The notes under the pieces were generated by a model. It searched no databases and was not told where the DNA came from. It saw only the letters and a list, made by a program, of their open reading frames with translations. The position numbers and the translations under genes were made by a program. From an uncultured Photobacterium sp. (GTDB lineage: Bacteria; Pseudomonadota; Gammaproteobacteria; Enterobacterales; Vibrionaceae), in the NCBI RefSeq assembly GCF_947039875.1, contig NZ_CAMRAN010000022.1:1-64000 (forward strand): a stretch of DNA of 64,000 nt. The letters run 5' to 3'. Shown piece after piece: positions 49,570-59,066 of the stretch. Numbering within the stretch: the first letter of the stretch is position 1; every line of letters starts with the position of its first letter.

Positions 49570-50013
49570 TTAGTTAACCTTCTTGGTAAAACATAATCGA
49601 TAATCACATAATTGCCCTTTCTTTTCCATATTTTCAATAGCATAGCCATTTCTAAACAATAGCCGTAACATCGCTGGAAAACAGTTACGTGATTTAACGT
49701 TAATCACCGTATATTGTGATTGTGCCACTACCCATGCTTCTTGGGCTTCTAATAATTTTTGAGCAATACCCAGTCCACGTCCACAGGCTAATACACCCCC
49801 AAGCCAGCTATAAAAAACGTGATCAGATAAAGCATAACCAATTTTCACACCAACTAATTGTTGTTGATATTCAGCCACCAAAATCAACGCTGGCTGATGA
49901 GAAAATCGTTGCCGTATCGTCGTAGCATCAACACCAGAGCTTAATTCATTAATCCCTGCCAATACGGTAACCGCTTCATCTACCGTTCCAATCCGCACCA
50001 CTATTTCAGTCAT
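49570..50013 (-). CDS. GNAT family N-acetyltransferase
   Basis: This protein of 147 residues has a single GNAT domain. The acetyl-CoA-binding stretch ACGRGLGIAQKLLEAQEAWV lies at about residues 76-95, and the C-terminal NVKSRNCFPAMLRLLFRNGY is typical of the fold. The substrate is unknown. The ATG at 50013 is nine bases from AAGGG and is preferred to the ATG at 50022, which directly abuts that site. Its stop codon lies just upstream of the ryhB promoter. Confidence 0.85.
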   Translation of the reverse strand: MTEIVVRIGTVDEAVTVLAGINELSSGVDATTIRQRFSHQPALILVAEYQQQLVGVKIGYALSDHVFYSWLGGVLACGRGLGIAQKLLEAQEAWVVAQSQYTVINVKSRNCFPAMLRLLFRNGYAIENMEKKGQLCDYRLCFTKKVN

Positions 50014-50043
50014 TATTAGCATCCCTTTATTGACTTAAAAAAC

Positions 50044-50070
50044 GTAAAAAAAATCGGCCGCAGCCGATTT
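50044..50070 (-). terminator. intrinsic terminator of yhhQ
   Basis: AAATCGGC and GCCGATTT form an 8-bp stem with a TGCG loop, followed by a T-run on the minus strand. It lies 28 bp past the yhhQ stop codon. Confidence 0.88.
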
Positions 50071-50097
50071 ATTCTTTATTCTACAAATCAATCATCG

Positions 50098-50820
50098 CTA
50101 TTTAATCACGCTTGCCGTATTCGGCAGTGATGATTGTTTTAATGTGGTTAGCTTATTAATTAAATAATTAAGCAGTACCCCATATAAAGGTACAAATAAC
50201 CCCAAACTAATAATTAATTTAAAGCTGTAATCCACCAGCGCAATTTCAGTCCAATTTTGAGCCATAAATGCATCTGGGCTGTGATAAAACGCAATACTGA
50301 AAAAAGCGAGTGTATCAAGCGCATTACCTATAATGGTCGACGCTGTCGGTGCGATCCACCATTGTTTCATTTGGCGCAGGCGATTAAACACCGACACATC
50401 CAATATTTGCCCTAATAGGTACGCCATAAAACTCGCGATCGCAATACGGGCAACAAAAAGATTGAATTCGGCCAAATGAGCAAAGCCTTGATATTGGCCT
50501 TGAAAAAAAAGCACAGATAACACATACGACACAATTAGTGCTGGCGCCATTACCCGCCAAATAATTTTTCGTGCCATACCAGCACCAAAAATGCGTACCG
50601 TCAGGTCAGTCGCGAGAAAAATAAACGGAAAGGTAAACGCACCCCAAGTGGTGTGATAACCAAAAATAGTAAACGGTAATTGGACTAAATAATTACTGGA
50701 GGCGATCACTAACAAATGAAACGCAACCAAATATGATAATGCCTTGTGCTGTTGAGCTGCAGAAAAAACAGTTGTTGTTACATTAGATGTTATTGCGTTG
50801 GATTTGGATAAAGCAGTCAT
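50098..50820 (-). CDS. yhhQ: queuosine precursor transporter YhhQ
   Basis: YhhQ imports 7-cyano- and 7-aminomethyl-7-deazaguanine for queuosine modification of tRNA. The 240-residue inner membrane protein has about six membrane segments. The family stretch WGAFTFPFIFLATDLTVRIFG (about 60-80 from this start) is present, with GNALDTLAFFSIAF later. The ATG at 50820 has an AAGG site eight bases upstream; longer readings begin inside the leader. A preQ1-I-like riboswitch covers that ribosome binding site, which supports the substrate assignment. Confidence 0.93.
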   Translation of the reverse strand: MTALSKSNAITSNVTTTVFSAAQQHKALSYLVAFHLLVIASSNYLVQLPFTIFGYHTTWGAFTFPFIFLATDLTVRIFGAGMARKIIWRVMAPALIVSYVLSVLFFQGQYQGFAHLAEFNLFVARIAIASFMAYLLGQILDVSVFNRLRQMKQWWIAPTASTIIGNALDTLAFFSIAFYHSPDAFMAQNWTEIALVDYSFKLIISLGLFVPLYGVLLNYLINKLTTLKQSSLPNTASVIK

Positions 50821-50826
50821 GGAAGA

Positions 50827-50856
50827 CCTTTTTGTCATTGGGGGGAGGGAACCCAA
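50827..50856 (-). promoter_or_regulatory. preQ1-I-like riboswitch in the yhhQ leader
   Basis: Read leftward: TTGGG (50852-50856), a nine-base pyrimidine loop TTCCCTCCC, CCCAA (50838-50842), then an A-rich tail TGACAAAAAGG whose last bases are the yhhQ ribosome binding site. This is the plan of class I preQ1 aptamers, among the smallest riboswitches known. A short hairpin precedes a tail that folds back as a pseudoknot, with loop C residues pairing to the GG. Ligand binding would hide the ribosome binding site and stop transporter synthesis. A leader hairpin (50867-50887) and a TATAAT (50902-50907) lie upstream. Confidence 0.75.
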
Positions 50857-50926
50857 ACATTTTCATTGCCAGTGGTAACCACTAGCAACACCAGGGCGGC
50901 GATTATACAGCACAGCATTTATTTGC

Positions 50927-51226
50927 CTAGTAGTGAGACAATAACTGTTGAATAAAAATTAAATGCTCAATGTCATTTAAGGTCAGTAACTCCAACCACA
51001 TCGATGCACTGTAATATTCAGCTTTAAGTAATAACTGGCAGCCTTCAACATCAATTAGCCATTGTTGAAGGTCGGCACTTGGCTCTTGCTCTATTAATAT
51101 TGCATCTAGGCGCTGCAACAATACCTTAGCGACCGCTGGAAAATTATCAAACTCAAACAAAGGAAGCGTTATCGCTAACGTGCCTTGCTCAATATTTATT
51201 TCCGTTTGACTAAAATCATAATCCAT
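50927..51226 (-). CDS. small DUF3630-like protein
   Basis: This 99-residue acidic protein has no signal peptide or membrane segment. It has regular alternation of strands and helices (GTLAITLPLFEFD, AVAKVLLQRLDAILIEQ). I believe it matches DUF3630, a family found next to recQ in Vibrionales; confidence in the family is moderate. It follows recQ by 12 bp on the same strand and is probably co-transcribed. Function unknown. Confidence 0.7.
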   Translation of the reverse strand: MDYDFSQTEINIEQGTLAITLPLFEFDNFPAVAKVLLQRLDAILIEQEPSADLQQWLIDVEGCQLLLKAEYYSASMWLELLTLNDIEHLIFIQQLLSHY

Positions 51227-51238
51227 TATTAGCTTCCA

Positions 51239-53083
51239 TTAGTTATGTTCATCGACCGCCATTAAATGATCACCAATCAATTGTAAAAATACGATGCCAA
51301 ATTTTTCTAACTTACGCTGGCCAACCCCATTAATAGCTAAAAATTCACCTTTTGAACTGGGTAATCGTTCTGCCATTTCCATTAAACTGGCATCATTAAA
51401 GACCACATAAGGTGGAATATCTTCCTCATCAGCAATGGCTTTGCGTAACTTACGTAACTTGGCAAATAATTTTTTGTCATACTGACGATTGGCCATTCGA
51501 TCTACTTTACTGCTACGAACCGCAGTATCAAGCCGTGGCACCGCCAATGATAACGCCATTTCAGCACGTAATAATGGTCGCGCTTGCTCGGTGAGTTGTA
51601 ACACCGAATTGCGGCTAATATTTTGAGTTAAAAACCCGCGATGAATTAATTGGCGTAAAATACTCACCCAATATTCATGGCTATAGTCACGTCCAATACC
51701 ATAAGTGGTTAATTTATCATGGCCATATTCACGAATACGTTGATTTTGCATACCTCGTAAAACATCAATAACATAGGTAATACCAAAATTCTGATTCACA
51801 CGGTATACACAGGATAAGGCTTTTTGAGCGGCTTCAACGGCATCAAATTGTTGCGGGGGATCAAGGCACACATCGCAGTTCCCACAAGGCTGACGTTGAT
51901 CTTCACCAAAATAATGTAATAACACTTGGCGACGACAACTTTGCGCTTGAGCAAAAGCTCCCATCGCATGTAATTTATGTAATTCCACCTCACGCTGTGC
52001 ATCATGAGGTTTTTCATCAACACAACGGCGTAACCACGCTAAATCGGCTGGATCATAAAGCAGCAGCGCTTCAGCAGGTAAACCATCGCGCCCTGCTCGT
52101 CCTGTTTCTTGATAATACGATTCAATGTTGCGCGGAATATCAAAATGGACCACAAACCGCACATTGGGTTTATTAATTCCCATCCCAAATGCGACCGTCG
52201 CCACAACCACGTGAATATCATCTCGCTGAAAAGCCTCTTGAACAGCGCTGCGTTGTTGATACTCCATGCCAGCATGATACGCCGCGGCACGAATGCCACT
52301 TTCACACAATTTTTCGCTAATCTGTTCCACTTTCTTGCGGCTATTACAATAAATAATCCCGCACTGACCGCGCACCGTCGCCAAATAGCGGCTTAATTGC
52401 GTTAACGGTTTATGTTTTTCCCAGAGGGTATAGCGAATATTAGGTCGATCAAAACTGCCTAAATAACAATGAGGATCGGTTAACCCCAAGCGACTAATAA
52501 TGTCTTGTCGTGTTGCGTCATCAGCCGTCGCCGTTAACGCCATCACGGGCAACGGTGAAAATTGCTGTTTTAATAGCCCTAATGCTGCATATTCTGGTCG
52601 AAAATCATGTCCCCATTGAGAAACACAGTGGGCCTCATCCACTGCCACCATCGTTAAATCCAGTTGCTGCAACCGTTCAATAAAATCCCGCATTAACACC
52701 CGTTCAGGTGAAGCATAAACTAATTGCAACTCGCCATTTTGCATCGCATCAAACGTCGCTTGAATCTCTTCACGCGACATTGCTGAGTGAATACAGCCAG
52801 CACTGACACCATTGGCATTCAATTGGTCGACTTGATCTTTCATTAACGAAATTAGCGGTGAGATCACCAAGGTTAATCCCGACAGCATTAACGCCGGAAT
52901 TTGATAGCACAGAGATTTACCGCCACCAGTGGGCATAATCACCAAACAGTCATTACCCGCAGTGATCGCTTCAATCACTGCTTGTTGGCCTTGCCTAAAT
53001 TCTTGATAGCCAAACACATCCTGCAAAATTTCTTGGCTAGATAATAATGATGGCGTCACGGGCAAAGGAACAACAACAGACAT
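51239..53083 (-). CDS. recQ: ATP-dependent DNA helicase RecQ
   Basis: RecQ is a 3'-5' helicase of the RecF recombination pathway. The 614-residue protein has Walker A MPTGGGKSLCYQ (about residues 50-61), the DEAH box (VDEAHCVSQWGHDFRPEY) and the aromatic-rich loop. The RecQ-C-terminal domain carries the zinc cysteines (CRRQVLLHYFGE ... CGNCDVC), followed by a winged helix. A C-terminal HRDC domain follows at about residues 530-605. All three standard parts are present. Confidence 0.96.
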   Translation of the reverse strand: MSVVVPLPVTPSLLSSQEILQDVFGYQEFRQGQQAVIEAITAGNDCLVIMPTGGGKSLCYQIPALMLSGLTLVISPLISLMKDQVDQLNANGVSAGCIHSAMSREEIQATFDAMQNGELQLVYASPERVLMRDFIERLQQLDLTMVAVDEAHCVSQWGHDFRPEYAALGLLKQQFSPLPVMALTATADDATRQDIISRLGLTDPHCYLGSFDRPNIRYTLWEKHKPLTQLSRYLATVRGQCGIIYCNSRKKVEQISEKLCESGIRAAAYHAGMEYQQRSAVQEAFQRDDIHVVVATVAFGMGINKPNVRFVVHFDIPRNIESYYQETGRAGRDGLPAEALLLYDPADLAWLRRCVDEKPHDAQREVELHKLHAMGAFAQAQSCRRQVLLHYFGEDQRQPCGNCDVCLDPPQQFDAVEAAQKALSCVYRVNQNFGITYVIDVLRGMQNQRIREYGHDKLTTYGIGRDYSHEYWVSILRQLIHRGFLTQNISRNSVLQLTEQARPLLRAEMALSLAVPRLDTAVRSSKVDRMANRQYDKKLFAKLRKLRKAIADEEDIPPYVVFNDASLMEMAERLPSSKGEFLAINGVGQRKLEKFGIVFLQLIGDHLMAVDEHN

Positions 53084-53660
53084 AGTAAGACTCTTCGCTA
53101 AACAGGGCTGCCATTCTATACCTAAATGAGTAGTAGATGCGAGTTAGCCCCTCGCTTTGCTGATCACACTCTCATACTAAAAACACATATTCAGCGAGAG
53201 CCCAACTATATAACCACACCGAAAACAGCAGCACACTAACCGTTATCAATACCCTTTTCGGCCTCAATCCTTAGTTGCTGCTAATTTTATCCATTTTAGC
53301 GTATTCTCTTGTTCTACTTTTTCGACTACCGCTATCAATATATTAATTAACTAGATAATTAATAAGAAAATAAAACCATCACTATTTACTCATTTACTTA
53401 TTTGTCATCGGTCAGTTATTCAACAACGGTTACATTAACCTCAACATTTAACGGTTTATTACTTAAGTTATCTTGGGTATTTATTTAGTTACAGTCATAA
53501 CAACGGCTGTAATTCATTAAAACCGACATCTTTAATTAAAATATCACTAATAATTTTTAAAAATAATGAGATATACGGGGGTTTTTCTGCCATCATTAAT
53601 CACATTAAAAGACTACATAGCGTCCCCCCTCTTTTGCGTTGCTGATTACAAGGATCTGTT
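53084..53660. other. recQ-ggt intergenic region without recognised genes
   Basis: This 577-bp A/T-rich region lies between divergent genes. It must hold the recQ and ggt promoters. I see no convincing RNA gene, terminator with a T-run, or operator. A partial inverted repeat, CTCGCTTTGCTGA ... TCAGCGAG (about 53151-53198), is too imperfect to call. The ggt ribosome binding site (AAGGA) lies just before 53661. Confidence 0.4.
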
Positions 53661-55424
53661 ATGCTCAAAATCACGTCAACACTATTACGTTTTGCCACCA
53701 TGTGCAGTTGCGCAGTTCCGATCTTTACCGTTTCTGCGCAACAGCTGAGTGATAACATCATTCCTGAAACCAGCGTCGCTCAACAGCCATCACAATTAGT
53801 CCAAGGTAAACAATGGATGATTGCTAGTGCGAATCACTATGCCAGTGAAGCTGGAGCGGCAATGTTGCGTCGAGGAGGGAATGCCATTGATGCGATGGTT
53901 GCCACCCAATTAGTTTTAGGCTTGGTTGAACCACAATCATCCGGTATTGGTGGCGGTGGTTTTTTAGTGTATTGGGATAACGACAACCACCAAATGACGA
54001 CCTTTGATGGTCGTGAAACCGCACCGTTTGCGGTCACGCCACGCTTATTTCAGGACAAAAATGGGCAGCCCTTAGCATTTTATGACGCGGTTGTCGGGGG
54101 CCGATCTGTCGGTACACCTGGTACGATAAAATTATTGTGGAATAGTCATCACCAATACGGAAAATTAAAGTGGAAACAACTGTTTCAACCGGCCATCAAA
54201 CTGGCTAAAAATGGCTTTATTGTTAGCCCTCGTTTAGCTGCATTAGTCGCGAAAGATGCCACACACTTGCAACGCTGGCCTGTCACTAAAAATTATTTTT
54301 TTGATCCCCAAGGTCAACCGATTCAAGCGGGCCAAAAATTAATTAATCAACCTTATGCCGATACCCTGCGTAAAATTGCTGATTATGGCCCAAAAGCATT
54401 TTATCAAGGCGACATTGCACGCGAAATTGTTAATACCGTCCAAAATTCCGTTGGTAATCCCGGTGTCCTCAGTAGCATTGATTTAGCCAGTTATAAGGTT
54501 AAACAACGGGCACCAATCTGCGCGCCTTATCACCAATATCAAATTTGTGGTATGGGACCACCCAGTTCTGGCGCATTAACGCTTGGCCAAATAATGGCGA
54601 TGCTCAATCATTACCCATTAGCTAAAATGGGCGCTAAGGATATTAATAGTTGGCGCTTAATTGGTGATGCATCTCGATTAGCGTTTGCTGATCGCGGCCG
54701 TTATATGGCCGACAGTGATTATGTACCGATGCCAACCAAAGGCTTACTTGATGCGGCTTACATTCATCAGCGGGCACAATTGTTAGCCACTAATAAAAAA
54801 TTAACCACCGTCGATGCAGGATCACCACCATGGGATCATGCCAACCTTCAAACGACCGATGAAGCCATTGAATTACCGTCAACCACCCATTTTGCGATTG
54901 TAGATCGCCAAGGAAATGTGGTCTCTATGACCTCAACCATTGAAAACAGTTTTGGTTCACGGTTAATGGTCGGTGGCTTCTTACTCAATAATGAATTAAC
55001 CGACTTTTCATTTCGCAGCCACATTGATGGCCAACCGATAGCAAATCGAATTGAACCGGGCAAAAGACCACGCTCGTCAATGGCACCGACAATTGTGATG
55101 CATAATAATCAACCGGTGTTAGCCATTGGCTCACCTGGCGGCAGTCAAATTATTGGTTATATTGCTAAAACCTTGGTAGCTTACATTGATTGGGGAATGG
55201 ATTTACAGCAAGCGATTAACTTACCAAATATCAATAATCGCTTTGGTCCCTTTGAGCTTGAGCAAAATACCTCAGCCGCAGCATGGGCGCCTAAGTTTGA
55301 ACAATTAGGTTATAAAACCGCAGTCAAAGATCTTAACTCGGGTATTCAAGCGATCAGTATTGCGCCAAAACAGTTAATTGGTGCCGCTGATCCGCGTCGC
55401 GAAGGTAAGGTTATCGCTCAATAG
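53661..55424 (+). CDS. ggt: gamma-glutamyltransferase
   Basis: GGT is a periplasmic N-terminal-nucleophile hydrolase that cleaves glutathione and transfers the gamma-glutamyl group. The 587-residue precursor has a signal peptide (about residues 1-26, ending VSA-QQ). The FDGRETAP motif with the substrate-binding Arg is present. The autoprocessing site falls before Thr408 in PSTTHFAIVD, which gives the large and small subunits. The C-terminal PGGSQIIGYI region is typical. It is a lone gene with its own terminator. Confidence 0.95.
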   Translation: MLKITSTLLRFATMCSCAVPIFTVSAQQLSDNIIPETSVAQQPSQLVQGKQWMIASANHYASEAGAAMLRRGGNAIDAMVATQLVLGLVEPQSSGIGGGGFLVYWDNDNHQMTTFDGRETAPFAVTPRLFQDKNGQPLAFYDAVVGGRSVGTPGTIKLLWNSHHQYGKLKWKQLFQPAIKLAKNGFIVSPRLAALVAKDATHLQRWPVTKNYFFDPQGQPIQAGQKLINQPYADTLRKIADYGPKAFYQGDIAREIVNTVQNSVGNPGVLSSIDLASYKVKQRAPICAPYHQYQICGMGPPSSGALTLGQIMAMLNHYPLAKMGAKDINSWRLIGDASRLAFADRGRYMADSDYVPMPTKGLLDAAYIHQRAQLLATNKKLTTVDAGSPPWDHANLQTTDEAIELPSTTHFAIVDRQGNVVSMTSTIENSFGSRLMVGGFLLNNELTDFSFRSHIDGQPIANRIEPGKRPRSSMAPTIVMHNNQPVLAIGSPGGSQIIGYIAKTLVAYIDWGMDLQQAINLPNINNRFGPFELEQNTSAAAWAPKFEQLGYKTAVKDLNSGIQAISIAPKQLIGAADPRREGKVIAQ

Positions 55425-55440
55425 CAACCTCAACACATAA

Positions 55441-55489
55441 AAAAAGCCCACCAATGATTAACCATATAGGTCATCACTGGCGGGCTTAT
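55441..55489. terminator. bidirectional terminator between ggt and uvrD
   Basis: AAGCCCACCA and TGGCGGGCTT (one mismatched pair) form a long hairpin extended by ATGAT/ATCA, flanked by A and T runs, between convergent genes. Confidence 0.75.
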
Positions 55490-55503
55490 TTATTCTAAAG
55501 ATA

Positions 55504-57675
55504 TTATAGGGCGGTTAACTTCGCGTATTGGGTCACTAGCCACTTAATCCCTTCACCATTAAAGGCGACTTGCACTCGACTTTGGGCGCCACTACCTTCA
55601 AAGTTAATGATTGTGCCTTCACCAAATTTAGCATGCTGCACCCGCTGCCCTAAACTAAAACCGGTCTCATTGAAATTATTATTCACTTGAGTTTGGCTAA
55701 AACGGCCACTGCTCACCGGACGTGATACCTGCGCCTTCATTCGTACTTCCTCAACATATTGCTCAGGAATTTCACGAATAAAACGCGACGGTTTATGGAA
55801 ATTATCTTTACCATATAAGCGGCGCATTTCAGCATAAATGATATACAGTTTCTTCATTGCTCGTGTCATGCCGACATAACACAAGCGACGTTCTTCTTCT
55901 AACCGATCCGCTTCTTCAATGGTACGTGAGCTTGGGAACATCCCTTCTTCAACCCCCACCATAAAGACAATCGGAAATTCTAGACCTTTAGCACTGTGCA
56001 TGGTCATCAATTGCACCGCATCTTCAAAGGCATCCGCTTGACCGTCACCCGCTTCTAAAGCCGCATGGGCTAAGAAAGCAGATAATGGACTCATTTCAGC
56101 GGCTTCTTCTGGAATTTCAAACTGACGGGTTGCAGTGACTAATTCTTCTAAGTTCTCAATTCGTGCTTGCGCTTTTTCGCCTTTTTCTTGCTCATACATT
56201 GCCCGCAAACCAGAGTGACGAATGACATCATCCGTCTGTTGGTACATTGGCAATTCAGCGGTATCGTCTTCTAAGGCATTAATTAATTCGATAAAACGCT
56301 GTAATGCATTTGCCGCGCGTCCCGCTAGCACTTTTTCATCTAATAGCGCTAGACTTGATTGCCACATGGTTAAACCGCGATCACGTGCTGCTAAACGAAT
56401 CGTCTCTAAAGTGCGATCACCCAAACCACGCGTCGGTGTATTAACTACCCGCTCAAACGAAGCATCGTCGTTACGGTTGCTGATCAAACGCAAATAAGAC
56501 AGTGCATCTTTAATTTCTTGGCGCTCAAAGAAACGCATGCCGCCATAAATACGATATGGCATGCCCGCTTGAATTAAGGCTTCTTCTAATACTCGCGATT
56601 GCGCATTACTGCGGTATAAGAAGGCGGTATCACTGAGGCTTCCCCCTTGTTCACGCCACTCTTTAATTTTACCCACAGCAAAGCGGGCTTCATCGAGTTC
56701 ATTAAAAGCAGAATACAAAGAAATTGGCTCGCCATCGCCATCTTCAGTCCATAAATTCTTACCCATACGAGCAGTATTATTGGCAATTAATTCATTGGCA
56801 GCATTAAGAATATTGGCAGTCGAGCGGTAGTTCTGTTCTAAAAATATCGAGGATGCGTTATTAAAATCATTTAAAAAACGCTGAATATTTTCAACTTGTG
56901 CGCCACGCCACCCATAAATAGATTGGTCATCATCACCGACGATCATCACATGACAATCAGGACCCGCCATTAACCGTAGCCATGCAAATTGAATATTGTT
57001 GGTGTCTTGAAACTCATCCACCAAAATATGTTTAAAGCGTGCTTGGTAATGCTCTCGAATATGTTTGTTATCGCGTAATAACTCAAACGAGCGCAGTAAT
57101 AACTCGGCAAAATCAACCATCCCCGCACGATCACAGGCTTCTTGGTAAGCGGTATAGATACGTAACCACGTTTGCTCAACCGGATCATTATAGGTTTCAA
57201 CGTGCTGCGGGCGTAAGCCTTCATCTTTCTTGCTGTTGATATACCACGCACCTTGACGGGCAGGCCAATGCTTTTCATCTAAATTCTGCGCTTTAATCAA
57301 GCGGCGTAATAACCGCATCTGATCATCAGAATCAAGAATATTAAAATCTTCAGGTAGGCGCGCATCCAAATAGTGGGCGCGTAACATGCGATGACATAAA
57401 CCATGGAAGGTGCCATTCCACATACCTGCACTTGAGCCGTGCATTAATTCATTAATTCGACCCCGCATTTCTGCGGCCGCTTTATTGGTAAACGTAACCG
57501 ACATAATCGAGTACGGTGATGCTTGTTCAACCGCCAACAACCAAGCAATGCGATGCACTAGCACACGGGTTTTACCGCTACCTGCTCCCGCCAATACTAG
57601 GTGATTACCCAACGGCGCAGCCACCGCCTCGCGTTGTTTGTCATTGAGGCCATCTAATAGAAGTGAAACGTCCAT
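55504..57675 (-). CDS. uvrD: DNA helicase II UvrD
   Basis: UvrD is the SF1A 3'-5' helicase of nucleotide excision and mismatch repair. The 723-residue protein has Walker A AGAGSGKTRVL (about residues 29-39), motif II DEFQDTN, motif III DDDQSIYGWRGA, and motifs IV-VI including VGMTRAMK. The C-terminal Tudor-like domain (GQRVQHAKFGEGTI, about 660-673) binds RNA polymerase and UvrB. Length and order match the E. coli protein (720). Confidence 0.96.
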   Translation of the reverse strand: MDVSLLLDGLNDKQREAVAAPLGNHLVLAGAGSGKTRVLVHRIAWLLAVEQASPYSIMSVTFTNKAAAEMRGRINELMHGSSAGMWNGTFHGLCHRMLRAHYLDARLPEDFNILDSDDQMRLLRRLIKAQNLDEKHWPARQGAWYINSKKDEGLRPQHVETYNDPVEQTWLRIYTAYQEACDRAGMVDFAELLLRSFELLRDNKHIREHYQARFKHILVDEFQDTNNIQFAWLRLMAGPDCHVMIVGDDDQSIYGWRGAQVENIQRFLNDFNNASSIFLEQNYRSTANILNAANELIANNTARMGKNLWTEDGDGEPISLYSAFNELDEARFAVGKIKEWREQGGSLSDTAFLYRSNAQSRVLEEALIQAGMPYRIYGGMRFFERQEIKDALSYLRLISNRNDDASFERVVNTPTRGLGDRTLETIRLAARDRGLTMWQSSLALLDEKVLAGRAANALQRFIELINALEDDTAELPMYQQTDDVIRHSGLRAMYEQEKGEKAQARIENLEELVTATRQFEIPEEAAEMSPLSAFLAHAALEAGDGQADAFEDAVQLMTMHSAKGLEFPIVFMVGVEEGMFPSSRTIEEADRLEEERRLCYVGMTRAMKKLYIIYAEMRRLYGKDNFHKPSRFIREIPEQYVEEVRMKAQVSRPVSSGRFSQTQVNNNFNETGFSLGQRVQHAKFGEGTIINFEGSGAQSRVQVAFNGEGIKWLVTQYAKLTAL

Positions 57676-57922
57676 CGCTATCTACTGGTTATTTATACAA
57701 TGGTGACGATTATACCAGCCCCGATAAAGATTGCTTCGATATCTTTGTATCGATTTTCGCAAAAACCAGAAACACAAAAACAACATCAACACTAAAATAA
57801 TTAACATTCCAGTGTAATAAATATGGTGGTTACCCTGTCTATTATTCTGAAGGCGCATTAACGCCATTAAAAAAATACCAACGCGTAGCAAACCAACACT
57901 CAATCATAATCAAGGAACTATC

Positions 57923-58198
57923 ATGAAAAAGACCAATATAGCCTTAGCATCAGCAATGACTGGATTAATTGCGTTAGCAGGAACATTAGCTTCAACAACC
58001 GCCGTCGCTGACGAAATGGGCAAAAAAATGGCTAAAGAAAAATGTTATGGCGTCAGTAAAGCGGGTAAAAATGACTGCGCTACTAAAACCAGCTCTTGCG
58101 CAGGCTCGGCTAAAGAAGATGCTCAGAAAGATGCGTTTGTGGTCGTTCCAAAAGGGTTATGTGATCGCCTCCATGGCGGATCAACTGAGGAAGCATAA
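57923..58198 (+). CDS. bufA1: bufferin-type metallophore precursor peptide (DUF2282, BufA1)
   Basis: This 91-residue exported peptide has a signal peptide (residues 1-29, ending AVA-DE). A mature part follows with four cysteines: EKCYGV, NDCAT, SSCAG and GLCDRLHGGS. It fits the DUF2282 family, now called bufferins: ribosomally made peptides whose cysteines are turned into metal-binding heterocycles by an MNIO enzyme, giving copper protection in the periplasm. AAGGAA lies eight bases upstream. The next three genes overlap or nearly touch it. Metal specificity here is inferred, not shown. Confidence 0.88.
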   Translation: MKKTNIALASAMTGLIALAGTLASTTAVADEMGKKMAKEKCYGVSKAGKNDCATKTSSCAGSAKEDAQKDAFVVVPKGLCDRLHGGSTEEA

Positions 58199-58202
58199 CT
58201 TG

Positions 58203-59066
58203 GTGGACTTTTCATCCCAGCAATCAATTGGGGTGGGCTTACGCTCACCTCATATTATTGAAATGATCACTCAACGGCCACAACTGGGCTGGCTGGAAAT
58301 CCACAGTGAAAACTATTTCAACCCCCATTCATTAGCACGCCAACAACTACGCCAATTACAGCCTCATTATCCGATTAGCTGTCATGGTATTGGGCTGTCA
58401 TTAGGATCCGCCGATCCACTTAATGTTCAGCATTTACAACAACTCAAACAATTAGTTACTGAAACAGAGCCGTTCTTAATTTCAGATCATCTCAGTTGGA
58501 GTTCAGTTGATGGTCACTATTTTAATGATCTCTTACCATTACCTTATACCGAAGAAGCCCTCAATAATTTTTGCGATAAAGTGATTCAAGTTCAAGATGT
58601 ACTTCAACGGCCAATGTTAATTGAAAACCCATCAAGCTATTTACAGTTTCAACACTCAACCATTCCGGAGTGGGAATTTTTAATGGCCGTGCAACAACGA
58701 ACAGACTGTGGGTTGTTATTAGATTTAAACAATATTTATGTCAGCAGTTTTAACCATGGTTTTGATTGCCAAACTTATTTAGCGGCTATTAATCCTGCAG
58801 TAGTGCAAGAGGTACATCTTGCGGGCTTTATTCGTAAACAACTGCCTCAAGGTGAAATCTGGATTGATACGCATAGCCAACCCGTCAGTGATGAAGTGTG
58901 GCTCTTATATCAACAGTGGGTTCACTGTCATGGTAGTGAGACGCCAACATTAATTGAATGGGATGCAGATATTCCACCCTTGGCAATATTATTGGCTGAA
59001 GCCGATAAGGCTCAAGCCATTATCGATAAGGAGTTAGCCAATGCCATCATCTGCAACCACGCCTAA
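58203..59066 (+). CDS. bufB: MNIO family peptide-modifying enzyme BufB (DUF692)
   Basis: This is a multinuclear non-heme iron oxidase with a TIM-barrel fold, expected to modify BufA cysteines in the cytoplasm before export. The metal-binding residues are visible in HSENYF, SCHGIGLSLGS, SDHLSW, ENPSSYL, LLDLNNIYV, EVHLAGF, DTHSQPV and IEWDADIP. The GTG at 58203 is nine bases from AGGAAG. An in-frame ATG at 58173 inside bufA has no such site but cannot be excluded. Its end overlaps bufC by 26 bp. Confidence 0.92.
   Translation: MDFSSQQSIGVGLRSPHIIEMITQRPQLGWLEIHSENYFNPHSLARQQLRQLQPHYPISCHGIGLSLGSADPLNVQHLQQLKQLVTETEPFLISDHLSWSSVDGHYFNDLLPLPYTEEALNNFCDKVIQVQDVLQRPMLIENPSSYLQFQHSTIPEWEFLMAVQQRTDCGLLLDLNNIYVSSFNHGFDCQTYLAAINPAVVQEVHLAGFIRKQLPQGEIWIDTHSQPVSDEVWLLYQQWVHCHGSETPTLIEWDADIPPLAILLAEADKAQAIIDKELANAIICNHA

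Noticed and set aside
53566-53748. Plus-strand ORF of 60 residues overlapping the ggt start
   Set aside because: It is in another frame over the ggt signal peptide and lacks supporting features.
57682-57903. Minus-strand ORF of 73 residues between uvrD and bufA with one hydrophobic stretch
   Set aside because: No good ribosome binding site, no family resemblance, and it spans the region that must hold the uvrD and bufA promoters.
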